From: Eubacteriales bacterium
GTDB lineage: Bacteria > Bacillota > Clostridia > Christensenellales > UMGS416
Assembly (NCBI GenBank): GCA_028693155.1
Contig: JAQUVY010000006.1
Location: forward strand, 1-48,872
DNA: 48,872 nucleotides
Direction: 5' to 3'
Shown: piece after piece, positions 16,555-24,811 of the stretch
Position numbering within the stretch: position 1 is the first letter of the stretch
Layout: the number at the start of each line of letters is the position of its first letter
Program-made: the position numbers and the translations under genes
The notes under the pieces: model-generated
What the model was told of the DNA's origin: nothing
What the model saw: only the letters and a program-made list of their open reading frames with translations
Database searches by the model: none

Positions 16555-17253
16555 ATGGCAAAATACAAGGGGCGCAGTTTGCGCTATGAGCTCAAGTACA
16601 TGATCAACGAAGCCGAGTATCTGTGGGTACGCGACCGTTTGGCCGCGCTGATGCCCACGGACAATCACGCCGACCCCACCACCCGGGAATACCACCTGCG
16701 CAGTCTTTATTTTGACGACATCAACAACAGCGCCATGTGGGAAAAACAGGACGGCGTGGAGTTTCGCGATAAATACCGCATTCGAACCTATAAAATGGGC
16801 AAGGGCGACATCGTGCTGGAGAAAAAATCCAAGCTGGGCATGATGACGGCAAAGGATTCCGCACCCATGACCCGGAATCAGTACGAGGATCTGGTGTTCG
16901 GCGACTATAATTTTCTCATGCCCTCCAAGGAACCGCTGTTTGAGGAGTTTTACGGCAAAATCCGCACGCAGCTGCTCAAGCCCGTGGTCATCGTGGACTA
17001 CGACCGTGAGCCCTACATCTACCCCATCGGCAATGTGCGCATCACCTTTGACCGCAATCTGCACTCCGGGCAGTTTTCCACCGATATTCTTTCGGGCGAA
17101 GTGACCAGCGTGCCGGTGTTTGACGCGGGCGCGCTCATCATGGAGGTCAAGTATGACGACATTCTGCCGCCGCAGGTGCGGGCTTTGCTGGGAGGCATGA
17201 CCGCCCAGCGCATGGCAATCTCAAAATATACGCTTTGCAGAAGATATCATTGA
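16555..17253 (+). CDS. VTC-domain (polyphosphate polymerase-like) protein
   Basis: A 232-residue soluble protein of the VTC/CYTH tunnel-fold class. In order it has RYELKYMI near residue 10, LRSLYFDD near 50, RDKYRIRTY near 73, a basic IVLEKKSKLG strand near 86, VVDYDREPY near 145, VRITFDR near 160, and IMEVKYDDILP near 200, ending SKYTLC. Alternating Arg, Lys and Glu on these strands form the nucleotide and phosphate tunnel in yeast Vtc4. Polyphosphate synthesis is therefore plausible but unproven in this single-domain form. It starts 9 bases after cotH with AGGAG before the ATG, and precedes the DUF4956 membrane gene. Confidence 0.9.
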   Translation: MAKYKGRSLRYELKYMINEAEYLWVRDRLAALMPTDNHADPTTREYHLRSLYFDDINNSAMWEKQDGVEFRDKYRIRTYKMGKGDIVLEKKSKLGMMTAKDSAPMTRNQYEDLVFGDYNFLMPSKEPLFEEFYGKIRTQLLKPVVIVDYDREPYIYPIGNVRITFDRNLHSGQFSTDILSGEVTSVPVFDAGALIMEVKYDDILPPQVRALLGGMTAQRMAISKYTLCRRYH

Positions 17254-17296
17254 CAAACAATGATTTTGGATCACCAACAGGAGGAAAGGAACCACT

Positions 17297-17992
17297 ATGA
17301 ACAACGGTGCATTAAGCGCAACTGACGTCATCAAAAACTCGGTGCTGGAGGCCTTTACCAGCAGCGGCTCCATGAGCGTGGGGCAGCTGCTGCTGGGGCT
17401 GGCGCTGTCGCTGGCCTGCGGCCTGTACATCTTTTTTATCTACAAGCGCACGTTCAACGGCGTGCTGTACAGCCGCAACTTCAATATTTCCCTGCTCATG
17501 CTCACGCTGGTCACGGCGCTGATCATCCGCACCATTTCGTCCAGCATCTCGTTGTCGCTGGGCATGGTGGGCGCGCTGTCCATCGTCCGCTTCCGCACGG
17601 CGGTCAAGGATCCGCTGGACACCACGTTCATGTTCTGGGCTGTGGCGGCAGGCATCACCATCGGCGCCGGGTTCTATGTGATCGGGTTGGTGGGATCGGT
17701 CATTATCGGCCTGTTCCTCTACTTCTTCAACATGATCAAATGGCGCTCCAGCTACCCCTACCTGCTCATCGTGCGCCATGATTTCTCCTGCGCCAACGAA
17801 GTGAGCTATGCCATGCGCAAGCTGCCCCGCGGCAGCCGCCTGAAGTCCAAGACTGTCACCCGCAACGGCGTGGAGATCACCATGGAGGTGCGCCTGCCCG
17901 GCGAAAACACCCACATTGTCAACGACTTCCTGGCCATCGGCGGCGTGTTCGACGCCACGCTCATCTCCTATCAGGGCGATTACGGTGCATAA
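17297..17992 (+). CDS. DUF4956 membrane protein
   Basis: A 231-residue integral membrane protein with about four spans (roughly 25-45, 55-75, 85-100, 112-135) and a C-terminal cytoplasmic part of about 90 residues. The loop SLGMVGALSIVRFRTAVKDP is the hallmark of DUF4956, followed by a glycine-rich span (AAGITIGAG). A GGAGGAAAGG site precedes the ATG. No biochemical role is known for the family. Its regular place next to VTC-domain and CotH genes suggests it forms a membrane partner of the VTC protein, for example to handle the polymer or its export. That is inference from context only. Confidence 0.9.
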   Translation: MNNGALSATDVIKNSVLEAFTSSGSMSVGQLLLGLALSLACGLYIFFIYKRTFNGVLYSRNFNISLLMLTLVTALIIRTISSSISLSLGMVGALSIVRFRTAVKDPLDTTFMFWAVAAGITIGAGFYVIGLVGSVIIGLFLYFFNMIKWRSSYPYLLIVRHDFSCANEVSYAMRKLPRGSRLKSKTVTRNGVEITMEVRLPGENTHIVNDFLAIGGVFDATLISYQGDYGA

Positions 17993-17995
17993 AAA

Positions 17996-18205
17996 ATGAG
18001 CGACAAAGAGAACGAGCGTTTTGTGCGTACTTATAAGCAGGGCGGCGGGTTTTGCGCGGCGATGGAGATCTGGGTGGATCGCCAGACCGGCGTCAACTAT
18101 CTTTACCGGGAATCAGGTTACAGCGGCGGTCTTTCTCCCCTGCTGGACACTGAGGGGAAACCGGTCGTAACGCCCCTGTCAGATCACTGGGATCAACAAT
18201 GGTAG
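17996..18205 (+). CDS. Small DUF6440-type protein
   Basis: A 69-residue soluble protein, translated as the last gene of the CotH operon 3 bases after the DUF4956 stop. It contains an aromatic, beta-rich core with WVDRQTGVNYLYRESGYSGGLSPLLD. The D-x-x-TGV-x-YL and G-GL-x-PLLD-x-G-KP strings are typical of the small DUF6440 proteins. No function is known. The ribosome site is weak, so translation may depend on coupling to the gene before it. A strong terminator follows directly. Confidence 0.8.
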   Translation: MSDKENERFVRTYKQGGGFCAAMEIWVDRQTGVNYLYRESGYSGGLSPLLDTEGKPVVTPLSDHWDQQW

Positions 18206-18206
18206 A

Positions 18207-18244
18207 AAAAAGAGGCGGTGTCACAGGACACCGCCTCTTTTTCT
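18207..18244. terminator. Bidirectional terminator between the CotH operon and the redox operon
   Basis: AGAGGCGGTGTC / GACACCGCCTCT with A-run on the left and T-run on the right, so it can end both the plus-strand CotH operon and the minus-strand redox operon. Confidence 0.92.
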
Positions 18245-18263
18245 GTTATGTGCCGTTTTATGC

Positions 18264-19202
18264 TCAGTACACGAGCTGATGACGGAAATAAAAGAAGCTG
18301 TCGCTATGGCTGTGAATGGACAGCACCCGGCTGTGGGGGTGCGCGGTGGAGGAAAAGCCTCTTCCATTTTGTCCCAGGGTCAGCGCTTTTCCGCCGATAT
18401 ACAAGCAGGAATAATCCAGAAACAGTTCATCCATCATGCCCAAAGATAACAGATGGTGCATATATCCCGGGGTTTCCACCAGCATGGTATCCACGCCCAT
18501 CCGCTTCAAAATGGCCATGCTTTGCGCGGAATCTGGGGTGTCTTTTCCTGTGACGATCACGGGAATTGCCTGGGAATCGGCCGCCGTCTCCCTCGCCTGA
18601 ACTTCCCAGTCGCCGTCTGCGTTGATCAACCGGCAGGGCGACGTCATGTGCTGGCGCACATACTCCGCCCCCGCATGGGAGGTGCAGATCATAACGGGCA
18701 CTTCCGGGGTGTGAAACAGGACATGGTCATACGGTACATCCGTGCCGTCCAGCGTCATCACCACGTTCCACGGAACGGCAGACTTGCCCATGGCAAGCCG
18801 CGCGTCCTCCAGATCTTGGTCAAAGATGTGCCCCGTAAAGTCACTTTCCGCATTGATGGTCCCCGTGCCCACGGCGATGGCATCCGCCGCGCCGCGCAGC
18901 AAATTTAGGATCCACCAGTCGCTCATGGCGCCATCGGGATCCAGGCGGTTCTGGCGAGCAATCAGCGGCCCCTGCGGCGCGTCCTGAAAGGCGATCCGCC
19001 CGTCGATGGAAGTCACAAAAGAGGCGTACAGATACGGCCGGTCGGCCCGCAGGCTTTCAAAGGTCAGCTCGCCGTATACCTTTTTGATCTTGTCGCAGCT
19101 GATGGGATGATATTCAAAGGCAGACAAGCGGTCGCTTTGATAGATCTGCCGCAGGCCCACCTGCTCCACGGTCAAGGGCATTTTGGGTAATGATGTCGCC
19201 AT
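18264..19202 (-). CDS. RibD C-terminal-domain reductase (dihydrofolate-reductase-like fold)
   Basis: A 312-residue protein with the reductase fold of the RibD C-terminal domain. YASFVTSIDGRIAF near residue 60 and LNLLRGAADAIAVGTGT near residue 100 are family hallmarks. The first is the substrate-strand, and the second precedes the NADPH loop. It lacks the zinc deaminase half of RibD, so it is probably not a riboflavin enzyme in itself. Such stand-alone proteins reduce varied or unknown substrates with NADPH. The ATG at 19202 has GGGAGGAG before it. It is last in a four-gene operon with an SDR, a duplicated ferredoxin-fold protein and a flavodoxin-fold reductase. Confidence 0.85.
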   Translation of the reverse strand: MATSLPKMPLTVEQVGLRQIYQSDRLSAFEYHPISCDKIKKVYGELTFESLRADRPYLYASFVTSIDGRIAFQDAPQGPLIARQNRLDPDGAMSDWWILNLLRGAADAIAVGTGTINAESDFTGHIFDQDLEDARLAMGKSAVPWNVVMTLDGTDVPYDHVLFHTPEVPVMICTSHAGAEYVRQHMTSPCRLINADGDWEVQARETAADSQAIPVIVTGKDTPDSAQSMAILKRMGVDTMLVETPGYMHHLLSLGMMDELFLDYSCLYIGGKALTLGQNGRGFSSTAHPHSRVLSIHSHSDSFFYFRHQLVY

Positions 19203-19216
19203 GGTGCTCTCCTCCC

Positions 19217-19948
19217 TCAAATCAGGCTGCCGCCGCAGGCCCCAATGCATTCTCCGGTAACATAGCCGCTTTCGTCGCTGGCCAGGTACAGGGCCGCGGC
19301 CGCCATGTCATCCACCGTTCCCAGCTTCTGCAGGGGGTATATGGAGGCCATTTCGCGGACAAACGCTTCCTTCTCCTGGGGAGAGGACAAGCGCGCCTCC
19401 ACCATGGGGGTCATCACCAGCCCGGGATTGATGCAGTTCGCCCGGATGGCCGGTGCCTGCTCCGCGGCAATGCATTTGGTGAGCATGATAACCGCCGCCT
19501 TGCTTGGGCAATAGCTGATGCGCTCGGGAATGGGACGTACGCCCAAGTCGGAACCGAGGTTCACGATCGCCGCGCCGGGATGCATCTTCAGCGCGGGCAG
19601 CGCTGCCTTGCACATATGAAATACGCCGCCCACGTTAATGCGGAACTGACGCTCAAACTCTTCGGTGGTGGTGTGCTCCATATCGCCGATCCCCGTTACG
19701 CCGGCGCAGTTGACCAGGATATTGACCTTTCCAAACCGCTTAACCGCGGCCTCCACCACCGCCTGCGCGCTCTCATAGCACGTCAGGTCGGCCTGCAAAT
19801 AATCCGCCTGCGGGTGTTCCAGGCGCATTTTCGCCTCGATGCCGCAGCCGAATACCTGCGCACCCTCCTGCAAAAACCGCCGGGCGATGCCCTCGCCTAT
19901 GCCCGAGCTTGCCCCGGTAATGATCGCCGTTTTTCCTTCTAAACGCAT
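19217..19948 (-). CDS. Short-chain dehydrogenase/reductase (SDR)
   Basis: A 243-residue NAD(P)-dependent oxidoreductase of the classical SDR family. It shows the cofactor loop TGASSGIG near residue 12, NCAG near 84, the active-site Ser in LGSD near 134 and the Tyr-Lys pair in YCPSK near 148, and NPGLVMTPM near 179. All catalytic residues are present, so it should be active. The substrate is not evident. ATG 19948 is preceded by AAGGAGG at 7 bases; an upstream TTG was passed over. It lies 2 bases after the previous gene's stop and 14 before the next start, so it is co-transcribed with them. Confidence 0.92.
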   Translation of the reverse strand: MRLEGKTAIITGASSGIGEGIARRFLQEGAQVFGCGIEAKMRLEHPQADYLQADLTCYESAQAVVEAAVKRFGKVNILVNCAGVTGIGDMEHTTTEEFERQFRINVGGVFHMCKAALPALKMHPGAAIVNLGSDLGVRPIPERISYCPSKAAVIMLTKCIAAEQAPAIRANCINPGLVMTPMVEARLSSPQEKEAFVREMASIYPLQKLGTVDDMAAAALYLASDESGYVTGECIGACGGSLI

Positions 19949-19950
19949 AT

Positions 19951-20646
19951 TCAATCCTCCTTATCCAAAGCCACGCCCACGCGAGACACGCATACGCGCT
20001 GATTTTCTTTATAGTCTGCCGTCATGGTCACGCTGCCCGCGCCCATCGCCTGTTCAAACAGCTGTGCCCGCTCAATAAGCTTTTGCACCGGCACGCCCTC
20101 CCAATCCTGCATGCTGCGCCAGTAAGTGACGGTGGTCACTTCCCCGGGAACATCCTGGCTGAGCCAGACTTCCTTTGCAACAAAGCCCGGTTGACGCCGC
20201 AAAAAATCCGTCCAGATGGCGGCATCCTGCTCCACAAAGCGCTGGGTCAAAGCCGGATCCACGCGGAATACCCGCTGCTCCACCGGTCGGCTCTGCGCCT
20301 GGCACGGGCCGCAGCGCAGAATGCTCTGCAGAGGCGGCTCTTCGGCAAAGGTATGGGGCACATCGCCCAGCGCCAGCTCAAAGCGCTGCTGAATGGCTTC
20401 CAGATCCTTCCCGGGAATGCTCTTCCACTCCTCCCAGCTGTTCCAATAAATAATGGAAACGAGCAGCGCCGGGTCCTCCCGTCCCTGCAGGATCTCCTTG
20501 CCCAAAAAGCCGGGATACGCGCTCAGTGCTTTTGTCCAAACCTCATAATCCGCCTCGATGTAGTGCTGCGCCTGCTGGGGATCGGCAAGACGGACATACA
20601 GTCGTTCCACCACCGCGGCACGGGCGGTTTCCTCAAAACTCATCAT
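19951..20646 (-). CDS. Duplicated ferredoxin-fold protein (TIGR03792-like repeats)
   Basis: A 231-residue soluble protein made of two similar halves (about 15-112 and 125-225). Each half has an AxW/YEVW-type helix, a P-G-F-x-x-KE string (YPGFLGKEI, QPGFVAKEV), and a closing Y-W-x-S-x-x-W (YWNSWEEW, YWRSMQDW). That layout fits the dimeric alpha-beta barrel fold of the TIGR03792/antibiotic-monooxygenase-like group, here fused in tandem. Such domains often bind or act on aromatic substrates, but the function here is unknown. The ATG at 20646 overlaps the stop of the upstream gene and has AGGAG at 8 bases. Confidence 0.8.
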   Translation of the reverse strand: MMSFEETARAAVVERLYVRLADPQQAQHYIEADYEVWTKALSAYPGFLGKEILQGREDPALLVSIIYWNSWEEWKSIPGKDLEAIQQRFELALGDVPHTFAEEPPLQSILRCGPCQAQSRPVEQRVFRVDPALTQRFVEQDAAIWTDFLRRQPGFVAKEVWLSQDVPGEVTTVTYWRSMQDWEGVPVQKLIERAQLFEQAMGAGSVTMTADYKENQRVCVSRVGVALDKED

Positions 20647-21209
20647 GTCCAGCTCTCCTGTGCATTGATTTTTTCCGCCAAAGCGGCAATTTCCTGTTGT
20701 ACATCCGGACGCTGATCCAGACCCGCGGCGTCCGAATTGCTCAGGGTAACCACGCCCAGACAGCGCGCGTTCAGATCCGTAAGCAGGCCCTTCATGGGAA
20801 TCTCCGCGGCGGTAAACTGGTTTTCAAAGGAAGGGGCGCCGCCCACCAGCATGATGCCGCCGATCTTTTCTCTGCCGCCATCGTCCTTGCGCACGTTCCG
20901 GGCCCAGTAAATCTGGCAGCGATCCATCACCAGCTTCATGGGCGCGGGAACCGTATAAAAATAGACCGGTGCGGCGAGAATGATGCACTGCGCCTCATCG
21001 ATCTTCTGATAAATTTCCTGCATGCCGTCCCGCACTGCACAGCCCCGGGTTTTCCAGCAATAGCGGCAGTCCAGGCAGGGTGAAATATTCTTCAGCCTGT
21101 AGCAATCAATCACTTCAGCCGGCGTGTCCAGCCGACGGTTCAGCTCCTCCACCATTTGCCGGGTACGCCCGTTTTTACGCGCGGCGCCCAGAAAAATCAA
21201 GGTCTTCAT
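20643..21209 (-). CDS. Flavodoxin-fold NADPH-dependent FMN reductase
   Basis: A 188-residue flavoprotein. The N-terminal LGAARKNGRTRQM is the FMN phosphate loop of the NADPH-dependent FMN reductase/iron-sulfur flavoprotein family. A cysteine cluster follows near residue 45 (CLDCRYCWKTRGC), which in this family either binds iron-sulfur or is a redox site. Then VYFYTVPAPMKLVMDR is the conserved second flavin loop. It is first in the four-gene redox operon, under the promoter at 21284-21312. The ATG at 21209 has GGAGG at 8-base spacing. The physiological electron acceptor is not known. Confidence 0.9.
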   Translation of the reverse strand: MKTLIFLGAARKNGRTRQMVEELNRRLDTPAEVIDCYRLKNISPCLDCRYCWKTRGCAVRDGMQEIYQKIDEAQCIILAAPVYFYTVPAPMKLVMDRCQIYWARNVRKDDGGREKIGGIMLVGGAPSFENQFTAAEIPMKGLLTDLNARCLGVVTLSNSDAAGLDQRPDVQQEIAALAEKINAQESWT

Positions 21210-21283
21210 TGTTGCATCCTCCCTAAAAAAAGTTGACGCAACAGTGCTCACTTTCGTTTGCCCTAAGTGCAGCGTTTAAAATG

Positions 21284-21312
21284 ATTGTACATTTTTCATG
21301 AGCGCTTGTCAC
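21284..21312 (-). promoter_or_regulatory. Promoter of the four-gene redox operon
   Basis: Minus strand: GTGACA (21312-21307), a 17-base spacer and TACAAT (21289-21284). A short palindrome AGTGCTCACT (21243-21252) lies downstream of the expected start and could be an operator. Confidence 0.65.
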
Positions 21313-21345
21313 GGGAGAATTTTGCGGCGCAGCGTTTTTCCTTGT

Positions 21346-21374
21346 TTGCATTTTTCTGAGATTTATCATAAAAT
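21346..21374 (+). promoter_or_regulatory. Promoter of the TetR gene
   Basis: TTGCAT (21346-21351), a 17-base spacer and TAAAAT (21369-21374). It lies 34 bases from the redox-operon promoter and points the other way, so one repressor could control both. Confidence 0.7.
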
Positions 21375-21395
21375 AACCAAAAAGGAGGGTGAGCC

Positions 21396-21980
21396 GTGCC
21401 GCAATTTACCGAAAAAGCCATTGTCGATTCTTTTATCCACCTGCTCAACGAAAAGCCTCTGGAAAAGATCACGGTCAAAGACATTGTGGAGGACTGCGGC
21501 ATCAACCGCAACACCTTCTATTATCATTTTGAAGATATTCCCGCTCTGGTAAAAACCATTTTAGCGGCGGATACACAGCGCGTTTTGGAGGAACACAGCA
21601 TATCGGAAAACTGGGAAGACGGATTCATCGCCGCCACCCGCTTCGCGCGGGAAAACAAGCGGGCTGTTTTTCACATTTACCACTCGGTCAGCCGGGAAGT
21701 TTTCGATACTTACCTCAAGGACATTGCCCGTTCGGTCATCACGCGCGTCATTGACCAGCTTGCGCAAAACAGCTCGGCAGCTCCCCAGGACAAAGCGCTG
21801 ATCGCGAGCTTCTACACCTCCGCGCTGGTCGGCATGGTCATTGACTGGCTGGACGCAGATATGCGCTACGACGCCGAAGCGGTGATTCGCCGCGCGGGGC
21901 TTTTGCTGGAAGGGCATCTTGCCGACGCGCTGCGGCACAGCGAGCTGGCGCCTTTGTGGACGGACACGCCCACCCGTTAG
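21396..21980 (+). CDS. TetR-family transcriptional regulator
   Basis: A 194-residue regulator with an N-terminal helix-turn-helix (ITVKDIVEDCGINRNTFYYHF near residues 26-47) and a ligand-binding C-terminal half. The pattern, with FYYHF at the recognition helix, fits the AcrR/DhaS-like branch of TetR repressors. It starts with GTG at 21396, with AAGGAGG at 7 bases. It lies between the redox operon on one side and the DUF308-MMPL-export genes on the other, so either or both may be its targets. A terminator follows it, so the downstream export genes probably have a separate promoter. The effector is unknown. Confidence 0.93.
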   Translation: MPQFTEKAIVDSFIHLLNEKPLEKITVKDIVEDCGINRNTFYYHFEDIPALVKTILAADTQRVLEEHSISENWEDGFIAATRFARENKRAVFHIYHSVSREVFDTYLKDIARSVITRVIDQLAQNSSAAPQDKALIASFYTSALVGMVIDWLDADMRYDAEAVIRRAGLLLEGHLADALRHSELAPLWTDTPTR

Positions 21981-22018
21981 ACGTTTTTCCCACTTTGCCC
22001 AAAAATTGGCCGAACCTG

Positions 22019-22052
22019 CGGCGGTGCACAAAATATGTGCACCGCCTTTTTG
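22019..22052 (+). terminator. Terminator after the TetR gene
   Basis: GGCGGTGCAC (22020-22029) / GTGCACCGCC (22037-22046) with a 7-base loop and TTTTTGTT after. It separates tetR from the export genes. Confidence 0.88.
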
Positions 22053-22115
22053 TTATCCGTTTTTCTTTCTCCTTATTTCTTTACAATAAAAGAAAAAAAG
22101 GAATGGGCAAACCTG

Positions 22116-22709
22116 ATGAAAACCGTAAGAACTGCAAAAATCGGATACATTGTAATCTCGGCATTGTTTTGCCTGGCAGGTGCGCTGCTCATCGCCTTTC
22201 CCGGCACCTCGGTAACCGCCCTGTGCTCGGCCATGGGCGTGCTGCTTCTTATCTACGGTGTCGTAAAGGTGGTGGGTTTTTTCTCCAAAGACTTGTACAG
22301 GCTGGCTTTTCAGTTTGATCTGGCGTTGGGGCTGCTGTCGGCGGCAGTGGGATTGATTCTGCTGCTTCATCCCGTCGCGATCCTGTCCATGGTGCACTTC
22401 ATCGTCGGCATTTTGATTTTGGCCGATGGACTGTTCAAGATACAGATCGCGCTGGACGCTCGCCGTTTCGGGCTGACCCAATGGTGGCTTATCTTTGCCG
22501 GAGCGATCCTGGCAGGCGTGTTTGGACTGCTGCTCATCATAAAGCCCTTCCAGGGCGCCGAAGTCATCATGGTCAGGACCGGCATTTCCCTGCTGGCCGA
22601 GGGCCTGCTGAATTTGTTTGTCGCGGTGTATGCCGTGAAAATTTTAAAACAGGGACAGAACGAAGTCGTCGTGACCGAGTTCTGCGAAAAGGAGGATAAA
22701 CCGCAATGA
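22116..22709 (+). CDS. DUF308 (HdeD-like) membrane protein
   Basis: A 197-residue membrane protein with about six hydrophobic segments in three repeated pairs, the layout of the DUF308/HdeD family. It has VGILILADGLFKIQIALDARRFG in the middle, and ILAGVFGLLLIIKPF near residue 140, both typical. The start is ATG 22116; the ribosome site is weak (AAGGA, 13 bases away). Its role in Bacillota is unknown. It overlaps the next gene by 4 bases (ATGA), so it is translationally coupled to the MMPL transporter. A possible -10 TACAAT lies at 22082-22087. Confidence 0.85.
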   Translation: MKTVRTAKIGYIVISALFCLAGALLIAFPGTSVTALCSAMGVLLLIYGVVKVVGFFSKDLYRLAFQFDLALGLLSAAVGLILLLHPVAILSMVHFIVGILILADGLFKIQIALDARRFGLTQWWLIFAGAILAGVFGLLLIIKPFQGAEVIMVRTGISLLAEGLLNLFVAVYAVKILKQGQNEVVVTEFCEKEDKPQ

Positions 22710-24811
22710 AGTTTGGGAAAGCGGTGGTCAAATGCCGCATACCAATCCTGATTTTGTGCCTGCTGCTGATCGTACCCTCGGTCTTGGGCATGGTCAAAAC
22801 CCGGATTAACTATGACATGCTCACCTACCTGCCCGAGGATCTGGACACGGTAGCCGGGCAGAACATCCTGATGGATGACTTTGGAAAGGGCGCATTTTCC
22901 TTTCTGATCGTGGAAGATACATCCGATAAGGACATCGCCGCGATGAAAAGCGCCGTTGAACAGGTTGAGCACGTGGACAGCGTGATCTGGTACAATTCCG
23001 TGGCCAACCTCTCCATCCCGGAAGAGATTCTGCCGCAGAAGTATTACGATGCCTTTTACGCAGGCAATGCCCAGCTGCTGGCCGTCTTCTTTGACACCTC
23101 CACCTCGGCGGATGAAACCATGGACGCCATCCGCGGGGTGCGCGCCGCCGCCGGCAAGCAGTGCTTTGTGGCTGGCATGTCCGCTCTGGTCACCGACCTG
23201 AAGGATCTGTGCGAGAAAGAAGAGCCCATCTACGTGGGGCTGGCCGTCGTGCTGGCCTGCGCCGCCATGATGCTGTTTATGGACAGCTGGCTGATCCCCT
23301 TCGTTTTTCTGGCCAGCATCGGCGTTTCCATCCTCACGAATATGGGAACAAACTACTTTTTGGGTGAAATATCCTACCTGACCAAAGCGCTGGCCGCCGT
23401 GCTGCAGCTGGCCGTCACCATGGATTACTCCATCTTCCTGTGGCACAGCTACAACCGCCAGAAGGAGCTTTGCCCCGACAACAATACCGCCATGGCCAAC
23501 GCCATTCATGAAACGCTGACCTCGGTCATCGGCAGCTCTGTTACGACCATTGCGGGCTTCATCGCGCTGTGCTTCATGAGCTTTACGCTGGGCCGCGATC
23601 TGGGCATTGTCATGGCAAAAGGCGTGCTGCTGGGCGTTTTGGGGTGCATTACCCTGCTGCCCACTCTGATCTTGCTGCTGGACAAGCCGCTGGAAAAAAC
23701 GCGTCATCGCTCGCTGCTGCCCCCGATGAATAAGCTTTCGGCGTTCGTGACCAATCGATACTGGATCTTCCTGGTGGTATTTGCGCTGGTCCTAACGCCG
23801 GCTTACATCGGTTATCGCAACACCAACAACAGCGTTTACTACGATTTGGGCGACAGCCTGCCCAAGGATATGGAATATGTCATCGCCAACAGCAAGCTGC
23901 AGGATGAGTTTGACATAGGCTCCACGCACATGCTGCTGGTGGACTCCTCCCTGTCCGCCAAGCAGGTGAAGGCCATGACCGACGAGCTGGAGACCGTTCC
24001 CGGCGTAAAATACGCGCTGGGGCTGGACAGCGTGGTGGGTTCTCTGGTTCCTGAGGATATTTTGCCTGACTCGGTGCGCAGCGTGCTGGAAAGCGACCGC
24101 TGGAAGCTGATGCTCATCAATTCCGAGTATAAAGTCGCCAGCGACCAGGTCAATGATCAAATCGACTCGCTCAACGCGGTGGTAAAAAAATACGATTCCA
24201 GCGCCATGCTCATCGGCGAGGCGCCCTGCACCAAGGACATGATCGAGGTGACCGACACGGACTTCCGCGTTGTCAACACCATTTCCATCGCCGCGATCTT
24301 TGTCATCATCCTGCTGGTGGAAAAGAGCCTTTCCCTGCCCGTTATACTGGTATCGGTCATCGAGCTGGCCATTTTCATCAACCTGGGTCTGCCCGCGTAC
24401 ACCGGCACGTCTCTCCCCTTTATCGCGCCGATCTGCATCAGCACCATCCAGCTGGGCGCTACGGTGGACTACGCCATCCTGATGACCACGACCTATAAGG
24501 GCAACCGACGCGCCGGGCAGGACAAAAAAAGCGCCGTTTCCAACGCGCTTTCCGCATCCATCCCCTCTATCGTGGTCAGCGCCATGGGCTTGTTCGCCGC
24601 CACGTTCGGTGTGGCTGTTTACTCCAACATTGATATCATCAGTTCTCTGTGCAGCCTGATGGCGCGCGGCGCCATCGTGAGCATGTTCTGCGTCATCTTT
24701 ATCCTGCCGGCGCTGTTTATGCTGCTGGATCGCGTGATCTGCGCGACCAGCCTGGGCTTCCGGCCGGGCAAAGGACGTACATCTAAAAATAATTCGGAGG
24801 TCTCATTATGA
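22706..24811 (+). CDS. MMPL/RND-type transporter
   Basis: A 701-residue membrane transporter of the RND superfamily, MMPL branch, with two halves. Each half has one N-terminal span, a large outside loop and five further spans. AVTMDYSIFLWHSY near residue 240 and GATVDYAILMTTTY near 590 carry the paired aspartate that drives proton coupling in MMPL proteins. The family exports lipids, peptides and amphiphiles. The start overlaps the DUF308 stop (ATGA) and GGAGG lies about 10 bases before it. It in turn overlaps the next gene by 4 bases, which codes for a heptad-repeat envelope protein. Confidence 0.92.
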   Translation: MKFGKAVVKCRIPILILCLLLIVPSVLGMVKTRINYDMLTYLPEDLDTVAGQNILMDDFGKGAFSFLIVEDTSDKDIAAMKSAVEQVEHVDSVIWYNSVANLSIPEEILPQKYYDAFYAGNAQLLAVFFDTSTSADETMDAIRGVRAAAGKQCFVAGMSALVTDLKDLCEKEEPIYVGLAVVLACAAMMLFMDSWLIPFVFLASIGVSILTNMGTNYFLGEISYLTKALAAVLQLAVTMDYSIFLWHSYNRQKELCPDNNTAMANAIHETLTSVIGSSVTTIAGFIALCFMSFTLGRDLGIVMAKGVLLGVLGCITLLPTLILLLDKPLEKTRHRSLLPPMNKLSAFVTNRYWIFLVVFALVLTPAYIGYRNTNNSVYYDLGDSLPKDMEYVIANSKLQDEFDIGSTHMLLVDSSLSAKQVKAMTDELETVPGVKYALGLDSVVGSLVPEDILPDSVRSVLESDRWKLMLINSEYKVASDQVNDQIDSLNAVVKKYDSSAMLIGEAPCTKDMIEVTDTDFRVVNTISIAAIFVIILLVEKSLSLPVILVSVIELAIFINLGLPAYTGTSLPFIAPICISTIQLGATVDYAILMTTTYKGNRRAGQDKKSAVSNALSASIPSIVVSAMGLFAATFGVAVYSNIDIISSLCSLMARGAIVSMFCVIFILPALFMLLDRVICATSLGFRPGKGRTSKNNSEVSL

